From Oehlia diaphana (taxonomy: Eukaryota > Glomeromycota > Glomeromycetes > Glomerales > Glomeraceae): 18,220 nucleotides of DNA. Below are positions 9,425 to 18,220 of the stretch, one piece after another (the first letter of the stretch is position 1; each line of letters begins with the position of its first letter). The stretch is from positions 81,415 through 99,634 of the forward strand of contig QZLH01000352.1 in the NCBI GenBank assembly GCA_003833135.1, read 5' to 3'. The position numbers and the translations under genes were made by a program. A model generated the notes under the pieces. The model was not told the DNA's origin. It saw nothing but the letters and a program-made list of their open reading frames with translations, and made no database searches.

Positions 9425-10747
9425 AGTTGAATATCTTATCACGATTCTGTACAGTCATCCAATTATAACATGGAGATATTATTTTATGTTCCAAATATTA
9501 CGACTAACATTCATGGTAATATAAATACTAGGGCGTCCGCTATACGATTAGTCTTGTTCGAAAATGAGTGTATTTTTACATTTTCTGTTTTTGTCCAACA
9601 GACCGAAGATCAAGTTACAACGTAAGATACAACGATAGTTAATTACTAGGAGGAAATTAATCATTAAAATATTGGGTTTTTGTGTCATACATGAAAGAGG
9701 TCGTTCTATTTTTTTCGCATGTGGCCGTACACTTAGAAAAAGAGTTACTGCTTCATAGTGCTCTGCGATTTTTTGACCGCAATCAGTATTCACGAATAGA
9801 TACGTGTTTTTTAGTATATAACATTTGTTTATGTCTGTCATCGAAATCAGTAGTAAGTGTCGCAATAGTATTAATAGTACTATCTTGGTTATTGTTATTT
9901 ACTAGTTATGATGATTGCCGAATACCTTTATTACTTCCATTGTTCGAATTCTTGTTATTGATGCGTATAAATTTTTTTTTCTGGAACCTAACATAACGCT
10001 AGTTGTGATACAACATGTGCGCTAACGCAGCAGAACATTAAGAAGAGAACATCTTGGGTTGCAAAGCAAATTCTTCTTCGAAATAAGTAGAATTAATAAC
10101 AAAATTGGAGATGTGGAATCGACTGCGGAAAAGAATATAGGGAATCGTCGGCGGAGATTACTATGAACAAATGTACGACATTCAGGGACTTGTTTTGGTT
10201 TCTATAATTGTATAAATATGGCCGATAAAAAGTTATAGTATTTCATACATCTTATGTTCAATTAAAATCCTTTAAATCATCCACCAGGGTAATTGGAGTT
10301 TGACTTACGAGGACTTGCTTCAATTTACGACGATAAAAAAATGGTAATTTTCCCATATGAAAATCTTCTAAAAGATGTTTGCTTGCTTAATAACGTTAAT
10401 ATTTTTTACCTTACAACAACATTTACAACTAGAATCGTGAATGAATCTCTCTTAAACAAAGAAGTTATGAATGGAGCCCGCTCGATTAAGTTAATTGGAA
10501 ATCGTCTAAAAGCATCTCAGGTTGTTCCAGATGTTGAAATTTCTTATAAATGTCGTTTTTATTCTTCTTTATCTTTCATACAGTGACTGTCAGTACATCG
10601 CCGAAGTGAAAATACGGTATATATATTTCCTATTTTGTTAATAGCTGCGGAAATTATAAGGCAACCGTGACCTTGGGTCACAGTCTCGTTGTTGGGAATT
10701 TTTTTAGAATATTTCGTGGGCAAAAAACAATCTTGTATCCCGTTCAT
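9425..10747. other. 1.3-kb segment present only in duplication copy 2
   Basis: Homology to copy 1 stops near 9425 (after the CATATGCATG region) and resumes at about 10747 (GAAATTCACGA). No terminal inverted repeats or target-site duplication were found, so it could be an insertion or a deletion in copy 1. Around 9550-10000 both strands have open frames of about 105 codons that I do not recognise. One coding-like ORF lies at 10293-10586. Confidence 0.5.
10293..10586 (+). CDS. Unrecognised coding-like fragment
   Basis: The open frame has 97 codons. It starts at a TTG directly after a TAA, so the true start, or an upstream exon, is not visible. The first ATG is codon 17. The translation (LEFDLRGLASIYDDKKMVIF, later QVVPDVEISYKC) has balanced composition, unlike nearby AT-driven frames, which suggests an exon or remnant of a real gene. 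No motif, signal peptide or membrane segment is recognised. Upstream, at about 10026-10170, another short open stretch in plus orientation could be related. No joined model can be supported. Confidence 0.3.
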   Translation: MEFDLRGLASIYDDKKMVIFPYENLLKDVCLLNNVNIFYLTTTFTTRIVNESLLNKEVMNGARSIKLIGNRLKASQVVPDVEISYKCRFYSSLSFIQ

Positions 10748-11237
10748 TTATGAAATTCACGAGTAAAGATTTGTCTTTATATGAATTTTCTAATTTTTTT
10801 TTTTTTTGATGATTACAGGATGCATAATATATCAATTGTTGTCCTTAGTGTTGTCAATAAAGTAAAAAAAATTGTCATTACGAACAAACAGATCCAACCC
10901 TTGATGTGATGACATTTGATTTATAATAGGAAATTATTACCTTTATTTTTAGTGGCTGCATCACGTTACATTCTAATTAAGTTCCGTGATCTAGCTTTAC
11001 AATTTGTATAATGATTTTGAGATTTACTGACTGATTCACTGATTCACCATGGGTTGAAGCGAATTAAAATTGGATATAAACTTTTTGAGTACGTTAAAAA
11101 AATAAATGGGCAACTTTATTTAACCAATCTTCATTGTATAAAGCATTTGATTTTTCTAAAAGATTTTATTTAATAATTAAAAATAGCTTAATAGCTTTTA
11201 AACTATTTAGCCGAAGTTTTAACTAACGCATATAAAT

Positions 11238-14103
11238 CTAAACTATTTTATTTGATAAACCGTTAATAAAAGTTTCAAGATTCCTAATATCTGATTCAGC
11301 CTTCGTTCGTATATCAATACTCTGTATGTTTCTTGCATCCATCCGCATATTCTCAATATTCGCATGAAGTTCATCAACAAAGTTGAATCGAGAACAAATC
11401 TTACTAAGATCGGTACAAAGTTGGAGAATTTTATCGTAATTAGCATCTGCTTGATCTTGGAGATTAGCGAATGATTCTTGGAATCGTGTTGCATGATTAC
11501 TAATCCTTTTATGATTTTCATCGGCCAAGTCATATTTCGCTTTTATATCTTCAAGAACTTTTTCGATTGTCTTAGTTTCGGTTACCATTTCAGTGTTATC
11601 ATGATAGTGACTTTATAAGCAAATAAGAAATTAGTATTAATATCAATGTTGATAAAATATATAAAATATGAAAACAAATTTAAAATTATTATTGTACCTT
11701 GAAGGTCCACATCCACATACTCTACATTTACCATCTTGTCCCATACAAGAACAACCAATAAAATTATTTGATCCATCTTCACAATTAAATTCAAGTTGAC
11801 AATCTTCATGACAAATTATTCCATCTCTCATATGAGTGGTACAAAGTGTGTCTTTAGTATCTTTTTGAATTGATTTCTTAATTGTTATTTCTTCAGTTGT
11901 TGTATAGTTAGCGAATGAATTTTTTTGATCGCCAGTTTTCTGCAAAGCTTTATAGGCGGCTTCAAGTTTGTCTTGTACTTGTTGAATATTTGTGGTGATT
12001 TGAGAAATTGTAACAATTTCCGATTTAATTTTATTACGAAGCACTTTCATTTTTGTAAAGGCTTTAGTTGAAGTATCATTCATTTCTGTGATTATTTTTA
12101 AGAGATTACTGAATGTTTTGAAAGATTTATCCCATTGGTGTTTAACGGTAGAATATTCATCATCATCATTTAGCCAAATTTGAGGATCGGCACAGAAAAT
12201 TTGGTTGTCCATATAAAAAATTTTCTAGAAATCGAGAATATGATTCGATTAAATGTAACATAATTTTTTTAAAGAAAAGAAATGATATACTAACCTTTGG
12301 TTTTACGATTTCTTTTGCAAAAGCATCCTCAGAGAAACTAGCGCTAGATTTTGTACACTTTGTTAAAATAAGTAAGAGATTATTTGAGATAATTTCATCA
12401 GGAAGGTTGTTCGCTAGGCGAGTTAAAGTATTTTTTATTGTTGGAGTTACTCTAGCTTCGGTACCACTAGCAATAATAATGATGGCAGTTAATGATCCGG
12501 CATCAATTGCTGTATTAATAATCTCTTGAATATTCTTATCATCTTGCTCTATACCATTTGTATCGCTCATTCCTGGAGTATCGATGAAGACAAAATTACA
12601 AGATGTATTTTCTGGGTGTTTAAATTCGTAATTGCAACATTTTGTAGTTTGGCTTCTGGTTACATCTCCAACTTTCGCTTCAGTATCATTTCTTCCAAAG
12701 GCTAAAATAAGATTATGATAAAGAAAATTAATACCTTCAGTAAACTAAATTTTGAAATAATTTTATAACGATTTTAAAATAGTACCATTTTCAGTAACTT
12801 TAAAGTATTTAGTTGGAATAACAACTTTCGGATTTTCTAAAGTACCACCCAGAAAATAATTTGCCATCATATTAATGATCGTTGACTTTCCGGTTCCAGT
12901 TCCACCCAGTAAAAGAATTTTGCAAGCACATGGCGATTGACCGGATAGATTAAATCCAGCTCGATTATTAATTTCATTATTCTGCCTATTTTGATCAAAT
13001 AACGAAAATCCGAATGGATTGGTTTCATCATAATTTAAATCTTTTTAGAAAATTGACTTTGCGTTAATAATTTTTAATTATTAATATAAAAAAAAAAAGT
13101 TTCATCAGAAAAATACCTAGTCTAAAATCAGATGGTGATGAGTTGTTATGTGATGATCTCGTATTAGTAATATATTCACAAGAATTTTTCTTATCGGGTT
13201 GGTCATTTTTGGAAATGTCAGAAGTTTCACGGTTAAAAAAAATATTATCTTTGAGAAATGAGTGAGATGGTATATTTAAATCAGTATAAATATATTTCGA
13301 TTTTAAGAAAAATAAAAACTTGTTGAAATAAAGAAGCCAAATTGAAATCGTATTGTTCGGTATAAGAAGGAGGATGGTTATTAGGAATTTCTCAGAATAA
13401 TACAGCAACACTATATATATCACTTTTTTTCATTTAATGAAAATATTTGTGAGCTTGGTAAAGTCGTAGGGGCATAACTAAGCTTCTTATTAACTAAACT
13501 TTTAATCTGATTAAATAGTAATCTTTAAAGATAAATAATTACCTGAAAATAAGCTTCTACCGTTACGTTCGTTCGATTCTTCTTTAAAATATAATAGGTA
13601 GTCATTATATTGATGATAAAAAATTGTCACTATCGTAAATTTGTGATTACAGCAGGAATTTCTCTTCACATACCTTTCGAATACATTGCTCCCGTCTGTT
13701 GAGCTAAACTTTGCGTCTCTTGATTCAATGCGTGTGTGGTAATTGTAGGGTTTTCAGTGGTAGATTGTCCAATGATAATATGAATATGTTTTCCTATGGG
13801 AGAATTGCCAAAGACATCTTTAACTTCATCCGTTGCATCATCTATCTTAGTACCACTTAAATCACCCTCGATAGTTGACTCGTTGAAGTTAAGTTGTTTG
13901 AACTTCTCCTTGTCGCTGATGGGAATTCTTACTTTCCATAGAATTAGGCTGTTAGCATCAATACTGGAAAAGGTGTTCTTGTTTTTATTCCAAATGGTTT
14001 CCTTAAGGTCAGAAATATCACTATTCTTATCGATAGTAATCTTGAAATACTTATCAAGGCTTGTCCCTTGAATAAGACAGGAAAGAGTAATATTCTTAGA
14101 CAT
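11238..14103 (-). CDS. Crinkler-header / AIG1-like GTPase fusion protein, copy B
   Basis: Exons are 14103-13674, 13581-13543, 13248-13117, 13040-12786, 12701-12295, 12224-11698 and 11610-11238. Introns are 92, 294, 76, 84, 70 and 87 nt, all GT-AG, giving 720 aa. Exon 2 is a 39-nt microexon encoding EESNERNGRSLFS. Domains follow copy A: CRN ubiquitin-like header (about 4-114), linker, P-loop GGTGTGKST (246-254), DTPG (326-329), coiled coil, nine-cysteine cluster, coiled coil. Against A, the exon 5 product differs at about 4 of 136 residues. The exon 6 product differs at about 16 of 175, mostly in the coiled coil and between the cysteines; all nine cysteines are kept. Exon 8-equivalent is three codons shorter at its end. 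No frame-disrupting change is visible, so both copies look functional. Confidence 0.85.
13543..13581 (-). other. 39-nt microexon of gene B
   Basis: It is bounded by acceptor TTTTAAAG and donor TTTTCAG/GTAATT, phase 1 at both ends. Its second half (NGRSLFS) is the end of exon 1 in gene A. This shows it is coding and that the donor site is conserved. Confidence 0.75.
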
Positions 14104-14178
14104 GATTTCGTATTTGATATATAACTTTCAGAATAAAAAAAATAATAATAATCTTTATATTTTAGGAAAAAAAAAAAA

Positions 14179-14186
14179 ATTTATAA
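14179..14186 (-). promoter_or_regulatory. TATA-like box of gene B
   Basis: TTTATAAA lies about 76 nt upstream of the ATG, next to a T-rich tract, matching the arrangement in gene A. It is supported by position and conservation only. Confidence 0.3.
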
Positions 14187-14341
14187 ACCTTGAAATTGTG
14201 AAGAACCATATTGAGAAAAATTTTACGTATATATGTAATTTAATAATTCATTATTTTCGGAGAATGGAACAAAAAAAATCGGATTAAAAAAGTATCGTTA
14301 TAATTAACACCAAATCATCTAATAAAGTTGAATTCTAACAA

Positions 14342-14373
14342 AGTCATAATGATTTTCGGATATAGAAGAAAGA
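14342..14373. promoter_or_regulatory. 32-bp conserved upstream block, copy B
   Basis: Identical to 8208-8239 while flanking bases differ. It lies about 240-270 nt upstream of the gene B start. Confidence 0.4.
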
Positions 14374-14970
14374 AATAAATCAGGATTATTCGGAGGAATT
14401 ATTCCATTATTTACTATGTTTTACACCACTATTTTTGTTTTAGAAAAGATCATTAATATGGTTAACCATAAAAATCTAATTGGAGTATGAAATATTTTCT
14501 TTTTTGGTCACACAAAAGGAAAAATCCATGATGAAAATCATCGTTTTTGTCGTATTAAAATAGTACAAAACAAGCGAATCTTATTAATTTAATATTATGC
14601 TAAAAATAGAAAAATATGAATGTAACTTTGATGAATTATATAATCATTTCTTTGATATCATTTTGTTTTTTTCTTTCAATATTAGGATTATTAGGAAAAA
14701 AGAAAATCTGCTTAGCAAATTTTTTATCTCAAATAATGTATTATTTTACTACATAATTGATATATTTGAACAATATATCAGATATAAAGATTAGAGAAGG
14801 CGCCGGATAATAGATTCCAAATATACCCCGATACAGAGTTAAAAAAGGTATTACAGAATTTTTCATTGACATCATTGACATCAAAGAGACTCTACCCTGA
14901 AAAGCAAATATTAATGACTATTTATTTTTCGTTGATAAGTTAGAAAGTATTAACAATAAAGTTCAATTTT

Positions 14971-15547
14971 TTCAAATATTATCGTTCAGCCCAATATGAT
15001 CATGCAGATTTTTATAGACCGATATTTTATTAGGTATAGCAATAGCGCAAATGGAGTAAAAAAGATATGGTGTAAATGAATATTTTGTAGGAAAAGTTTA
15101 AATAAAGCTTATAAAGTGAACTATTTATAGAAAGTTTATTTATGATGTTATTAATTAATACATTATCAAAAACGTCAGAACGAGACACATTTATTGGGTG
15201 GTGAAAATGGCCACTACATGGCCCATTTTCATCCAATCATTCGGTTCTGTGACCGATATAGTAGCTACTCTCTCATACAACAAAATTTCAAAAATTGGCC
15301 CTCTTCTTGCAAGCCGTGGAGCTATAAATAGGTTCTTTTCTTCAGTAAATCATAAATAATGTTAAAACCTTATATATATATTTTTAATACAACAATCTGA
15401 CCTTCCGTAATCAACCATATTTGAAAGATAACTAAGATTTTGTTTTAAACAATGGATAAACAATCTGATCTTCAATAGAAACTGCAGTATAAAATTTGAG
15501 GTTTTTGCAGTAATTGTCGATTAATCAACCAATATTAAATGTACATA
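14971..15547. other. Intergenic region between gene B and gene 3, no gene
   Basis: I see no supported gene. A 68-codon minus-strand ORF (15236-15030) becomes an I/Y/L/N-rich frame and is not convincing. An imperfect inverted repeat GAAAATGGCC / GGCCCATTTTC lies at about 15201-15230. TATAAATA at 15323-15330 has no gene downstream of it on the plus strand. Confidence 0.5.
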
Positions 15548-17313
15548 TCATAGGTCCACGTTAGTGTCTAAAGATCCAAGCACCTGGCGACTTTGGCTTC
15601 GAGTTACAACATTTGGACCTTTCGGGAGCAAATACCCCTTATACTTAAATTCACTGTCATCTTTTTTTTCAGAAATAGATTCATCATCTTTATCTTCTTC
15701 ATTGGTGTCAGCAGTCTTCATAGGTTTTTTAAGAAAAGGTGCATAATGATCATTAGATGCGAGATCAATCATGTATGCAACAGATTTAAGCAACGTGGGA
15801 CTTGTTGATGTATTCGTAACAGTGTTTGATACATATAACCGCCCATGGTCTTCCCCCTCTACTTTCACTGCTTCCCTTTTAAGAAACCAAGTTTGATCGT
15901 ATGTTGACAGAACGCCATACCTATTTTTGTATGAAGAAAGTCAATTAGTCTATCAAAATCTGACATAACAAAAGAAGGAATGTATTTCGTACTTTAAACT
16001 ATTAGCACACATATAGCCATAAACTTGATTTATGGAACCAAATATTGAAGAATCATTATTAGAACGAACATATGGTCCTTCTTTAGTCTCTTTTTCCTGT
16101 ACATATAATGTGATAATATCTTCATTGGGAAGTACTTTTAAAACCCACTTAGTTTTGCATTCCCAAATCATGAGTAGTACCATGTTGCTGTTAACTATTA
16201 TAAAATCTGGTTGACCGACAATGCTTTCCAAAGCACGACCATCCAAGAAAAGGATTGATTGATCAAGTGGAGTTAAAGTCTCATATATGTTTATATCTGA
16301 TGCTGTACATATATCTTTTTCACATGTGACTGTACGACGCTGGCTAAATGTTGGCTTTTGGTATTCTTTATTATCTACCTCCAGTTGCCATGCTAACACT
16401 TCTTGTTCAAATTCTACCCAATTTACAATCTCATCGGGAAGCCGTAGTTCTGTGGATTCAGTGCATGAATTTGACTTATTACGCAAATTAAGATAAGTCA
16501 GATTTGGTAAAGTATTTTTAACAACTGTTGGCAAAGAAATTACTTCAAAAGGCTTCTTTTTTGTTTGTGGTTGACTGTTTTCCTTTGCTTCAATTACAGT
16601 TTGTTTTCGTTTCTATATTTACATATAATGAATTTATATATAATAAATATAAACATGCCAAGAGGTTCTAATAATTTTTATTACTCACTCTTCCAAATTC
16701 CTCAATTACTCTCTGCCAGTATGTATACAAACCCTTGCCTTTACGTTCTGATTTCACCTGAAACAACACATTAAATGTTAATAGTGCGTCTTTATTTAGT
16801 AACAAGGGAAGGTACATAACCAATTCCTCCTCCAGAATTAGTAGACCCTTATTAACAACAAAATAGGACACCTGAACAAAGAAGTAATATCAGAATCCAG
16901 TAATTCCCCTGATTAGCAGGTACCCAACAGTGGAGTATCCCCAACCAGGGGTTACCCTATTTTGCAAAATAAATAATACGCACCTTTTCTAATAAAGAGA
17001 TAAAAATTTCTTCATTATCTAATTGCAACTTTGCTGCATCTAAGAATTGATTGGCCCAAAAATCATCAATATTTCGCCAGTCATGATCCGAAAATGGTGT
17101 TGAGGCAACAACTTCGTCATGACAAACCTTTAAAAAACCTCGATATGAGTGCTTTGAGTACCTCTCTAAATAAGAGAAAATAATAGCTAAAAAAAAAAGA
17201 TTAGATAGATTTTTATATCATTAATAAATTTATGTATCATGTTAAATGCAGAATTTGCAGAATTTACTACCAGAATTGATAGGATGATTTTTGGAAGTGC
17301 TAGAAGTGTTCAT
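15548..17313 (-). CDS. PD-(D/E)XK nuclease-like effector protein without CRN header
   Basis: Exons are 17313-17271, 17186-16984, 16871-16689, 16612-15993 and 15920-15548. Introns are 84, 112, 76 and 72 nt, all GT-AG, giving 473 aa. The start MNTSSTSKNHP is the first ATG that splices in frame. Residues about 15-150 form an unrecognised, mostly helical region (SYLERYSKHSYRGF, then WQRVIEEFG). A basic, low-complexity linker follows. The core carries GQPDF with D279, then WECK with E294 and K296 (a D...ExK restriction-endonuclease-fold site), and Q339-V-Y-G-Y-M. A conserved-looking C-terminal part (YGVLSTYDQTWFLKR, then GRLYVS) follows. Such modules occur in glomeromycete proteins and CRN-type effectors, often ahead of a protein kinase. 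No kinase follows here: the chain ends in an acidic tail. DNA cleavage is inferred from the motif alone. Confidence 0.8.
16902..16955. repeat. GC-rich hairpin segment inside intron 2 of gene 3
   Basis: AATTCCCCTG near 16902-16911 and CAGGGGTTA near 16947-16954 are near-inverted copies bracketing a GC-rich stretch (AGGTACCCAACAGTGG). The intron is 112 nt, against 72-84 for its sisters, and this segment accounts for the excess. It may be a tiny palindromic insertion. Confidence 0.45.
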
Positions 17314-17366
17314 GGTGAACCTTGCTCTTGTTGATGGTAAATTGTTGAAGTTAATGGTGAACCTTG
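17312..17366 (-). repeat. Direct repeat over the gene 3 start codon
   Basis: On the minus strand CAAGGTTCACCAT occurs at 17366-17354 and again at 17324-17312. The second copy ends in the start codon (ACCATG). The first copy reads ACCATT, so it is not itself a start. Confidence 0.6.
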
Positions 17367-17395
17367 TTAAACTGTTGTTAACAAGAACATGAGGG

Positions 17396-17408
17396 TTTTA
17401 TATAAAAA
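17396..17408 (-). promoter_or_regulatory. TATA-like box of gene 3
   Basis: TTTTTATATAAAA on the minus strand lies about 85-95 nt upstream of the gene 3 ATG. That is a spacing similar to the TATA-like boxes of genes A and B. It is weak evidence in AT-rich DNA. Confidence 0.3.
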
Positions 17409-17885
17409 TGTTATTTAGCATTATGACTTGGACTGACATCTTAAGATAAAAAAAATTATCAGTCTGACTCATTATTGACAAGAAAAATTAAACATGAAAA
17501 TAAGATTATCTAATTTTAGTCATTTTAGATATACAGTGTATAGTGTAACACAAATAAATTTTTTTTTTGGTGTTTTTATCATTTATCAGTTGATATGCAT
17601 CAGTAATTGGTTAATATACCAAAATTATCTCATCTCGTGATTCTTTTTATTGGGCATCCCTATAGGATCATGTTATTTAATTTCCGCTCAATATTGCTAA
17701 CGCATTACGTCATTTACCAAATATCATTTACATTGGTTTAGCTTAATACTGTACAACAATTTGAAATGCTGATACTTAAACTATATTAGTATTATCTATT
17801 GAATATAAATGTGCAATTATTAAAAATTGATCCGTTTCCTTTAAAAATATCCTGGGTTTCATTTATTGTCAATTTGTTGGATTTG
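17409..17885. other. Upstream intergenic region of gene 3, no gene
   Basis: No coding frame, RNA gene or element ends are seen. The sequence is AT-rich with scattered T and A runs. Confidence 0.5.
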
Positions 17886-18218
17886 TTAGAAAATGGAAAT
17901 TGTTAAAATAAATAATAGAATAGTTGAAAGAAGAAAAATGTGTAAAGAAAAAGTAGGGTATATAAAAAGTGTATATAAAAAGAATGTGTAAAAGAAAAAA
18001 ACGCGTAAAGAAAAAAACACGTACAAATGAGTGGATTTAAAAGAAAGCTTAAATAAACTTTTAAACGCGTAAAGAAAAAAATGCGTAAAATGAGTTAAAA
18101 GAAAGTTTAAATAAACTTTTAAAACATGATCTTGGTGGTCTACCACAATAAAATCATTATTAGGTAAGAAGTATTCAATATTACGATTTTGACCATCAAT
18201 ATTATATGATTGGCCATT
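17886..18218 (-). CDS. Possible 3' end of a gene cut by the window edge
   Basis: The minus-strand frame is open from the window edge to a stop at 17886. Its first 30 codons look like real protein (NIDGQNRNIEYFLPNNDFIV, then VDHQDHVL). After that the frame runs through a tandem repeat and becomes an F/L/Y-rich low-complexity peptide. The likely reading is that a genuine exon ends near 18130 and the rest is readthrough of repeat or 3' sequence. No family is recognised. Confidence 0.3.
   Translation of the reverse strand, partial: NGQSYNIDGQNRNIEYFLPNNDFIVVDHQDHVLKVYLNFLLTHFTHFFLYAFKSLFKLSFKSTHLYVFFSLRVFFFYTFFLYTLFIYPTFSLHIFLLSTILLFILTISIF
18001..18122. repeat. Purine-rich tandem repeat, two units of about 60 bp
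   Basis: Unit 1 at 18001-18064 and unit 2 at about 18065-18122 both start ACGCGTAAAGAAAAAAA and end AAATAAACTTTTAA. Partial related motifs (ATGTGTAAAGAAAAA) occur upstream from about 17938. The units differ by a few substitutions and a 6-bp indel. Confidence 0.7.
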
Positions 18219-18220
18219 GT

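Larger units (their letters stand above)
9110..14970. repeat. Segmental tandem duplication, copy 2
   Basis: This is the direct-orientation counterpart of 4267-8640, containing gene B. It is longer because of about 1.3 kb of extra sequence at about 9425-10747 and a longer second intron in gene B. Homology fades on the right at about 14970, in the stretch containing TTGATAAGTT, which corresponds to about 8595 in copy 1. Confidence 0.8.

Noticed and set aside
9548..9996. Opposed 104-105 codon ORFs
   Set aside because: Both strands are open, neither has recognisable motifs, and composition is hydrophobic or AT-driven. Too weak to call a gene.
14102..14794. Plus-strand ORFs rich in I, N, K, F and Y
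   Set aside because: Their composition is that of random AT-rich DNA, and the paralogous region in copy 1 does not conserve them.
15323..15330. TATAAATA as a plus-strand promoter
   Set aside because: No supported plus-strand gene follows it.
15564..16496. Plus-strand ORFs of 60-71 codons
   Set aside because: They are antisense shadows of the nuclease-like gene on the minus strand.
1..18220. tRNA, rRNA or CRISPR arrays
   Set aside because: No cloverleaf with a T-loop consensus, no rRNA-like segment and no regularly spaced repeats were seen on either strand.

Overview
The window is very AT-rich eukaryotic nuclear DNA. Its genes are split by short GT-AG introns, mostly 70-95 nt. The protein families are a Crinkler (CRN) ubiquitin-like header fused to an AIG1/IMAP-like GTPase, and a PD-(D/E)XK nuclease-like effector. 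That combination points to an arbuscular mycorrhizal fungus (Glomeromycotina, Rhizophagus-like). The assignment rests on family recognition and base composition; no search was run.

Layout. Positions 1-4266 hold no convincing gene. They carry a 611-bp inverted-repeat structure (2381-2991), a 200-bp element with 11-bp terminal inverted repeats (3446-3645), one coding-like 39-codon ORF (1129-1248) and a possible decayed exon near 3900-4140. Positions 4267-8640 form copy 1 of a segmental tandem duplication. It contains a six-exon minus-strand gene (7916-5292, 713 aa) and a hAT-type MITE with a perfect 8-bp target-site duplication. Positions 9110-14970 form copy 2, with a seven-exon paralogue (14103-11238, 720 aa) and about 1.3 kb of extra DNA (about 9425-10747) that copy 1 lacks. 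Gene 3 (17313-15548, minus strand, five exons, 473 aa) encodes a PD-(D/E)XK nuclease-like protein. The right edge holds low-complexity tandem repeats and perhaps the 3' end of another minus-strand gene.

How the genes relate. The paralogues share one architecture: CRN header, linker, P-loop GTPase domain, coiled coil, nine-cysteine cluster, coiled coil. In CRN effectors generally, NTPase and nuclease modules often sit in one chain. Here the header plus NTPase lies in two genes and a headerless nuclease-like protein lies in the next gene on the same strand. Joint function is inference. I assembled the three splice models by hand. In each one every intron has GT-AG ends, the phases agree, and the coding total is divisible by three (2142, 2163 and 1422 nt).
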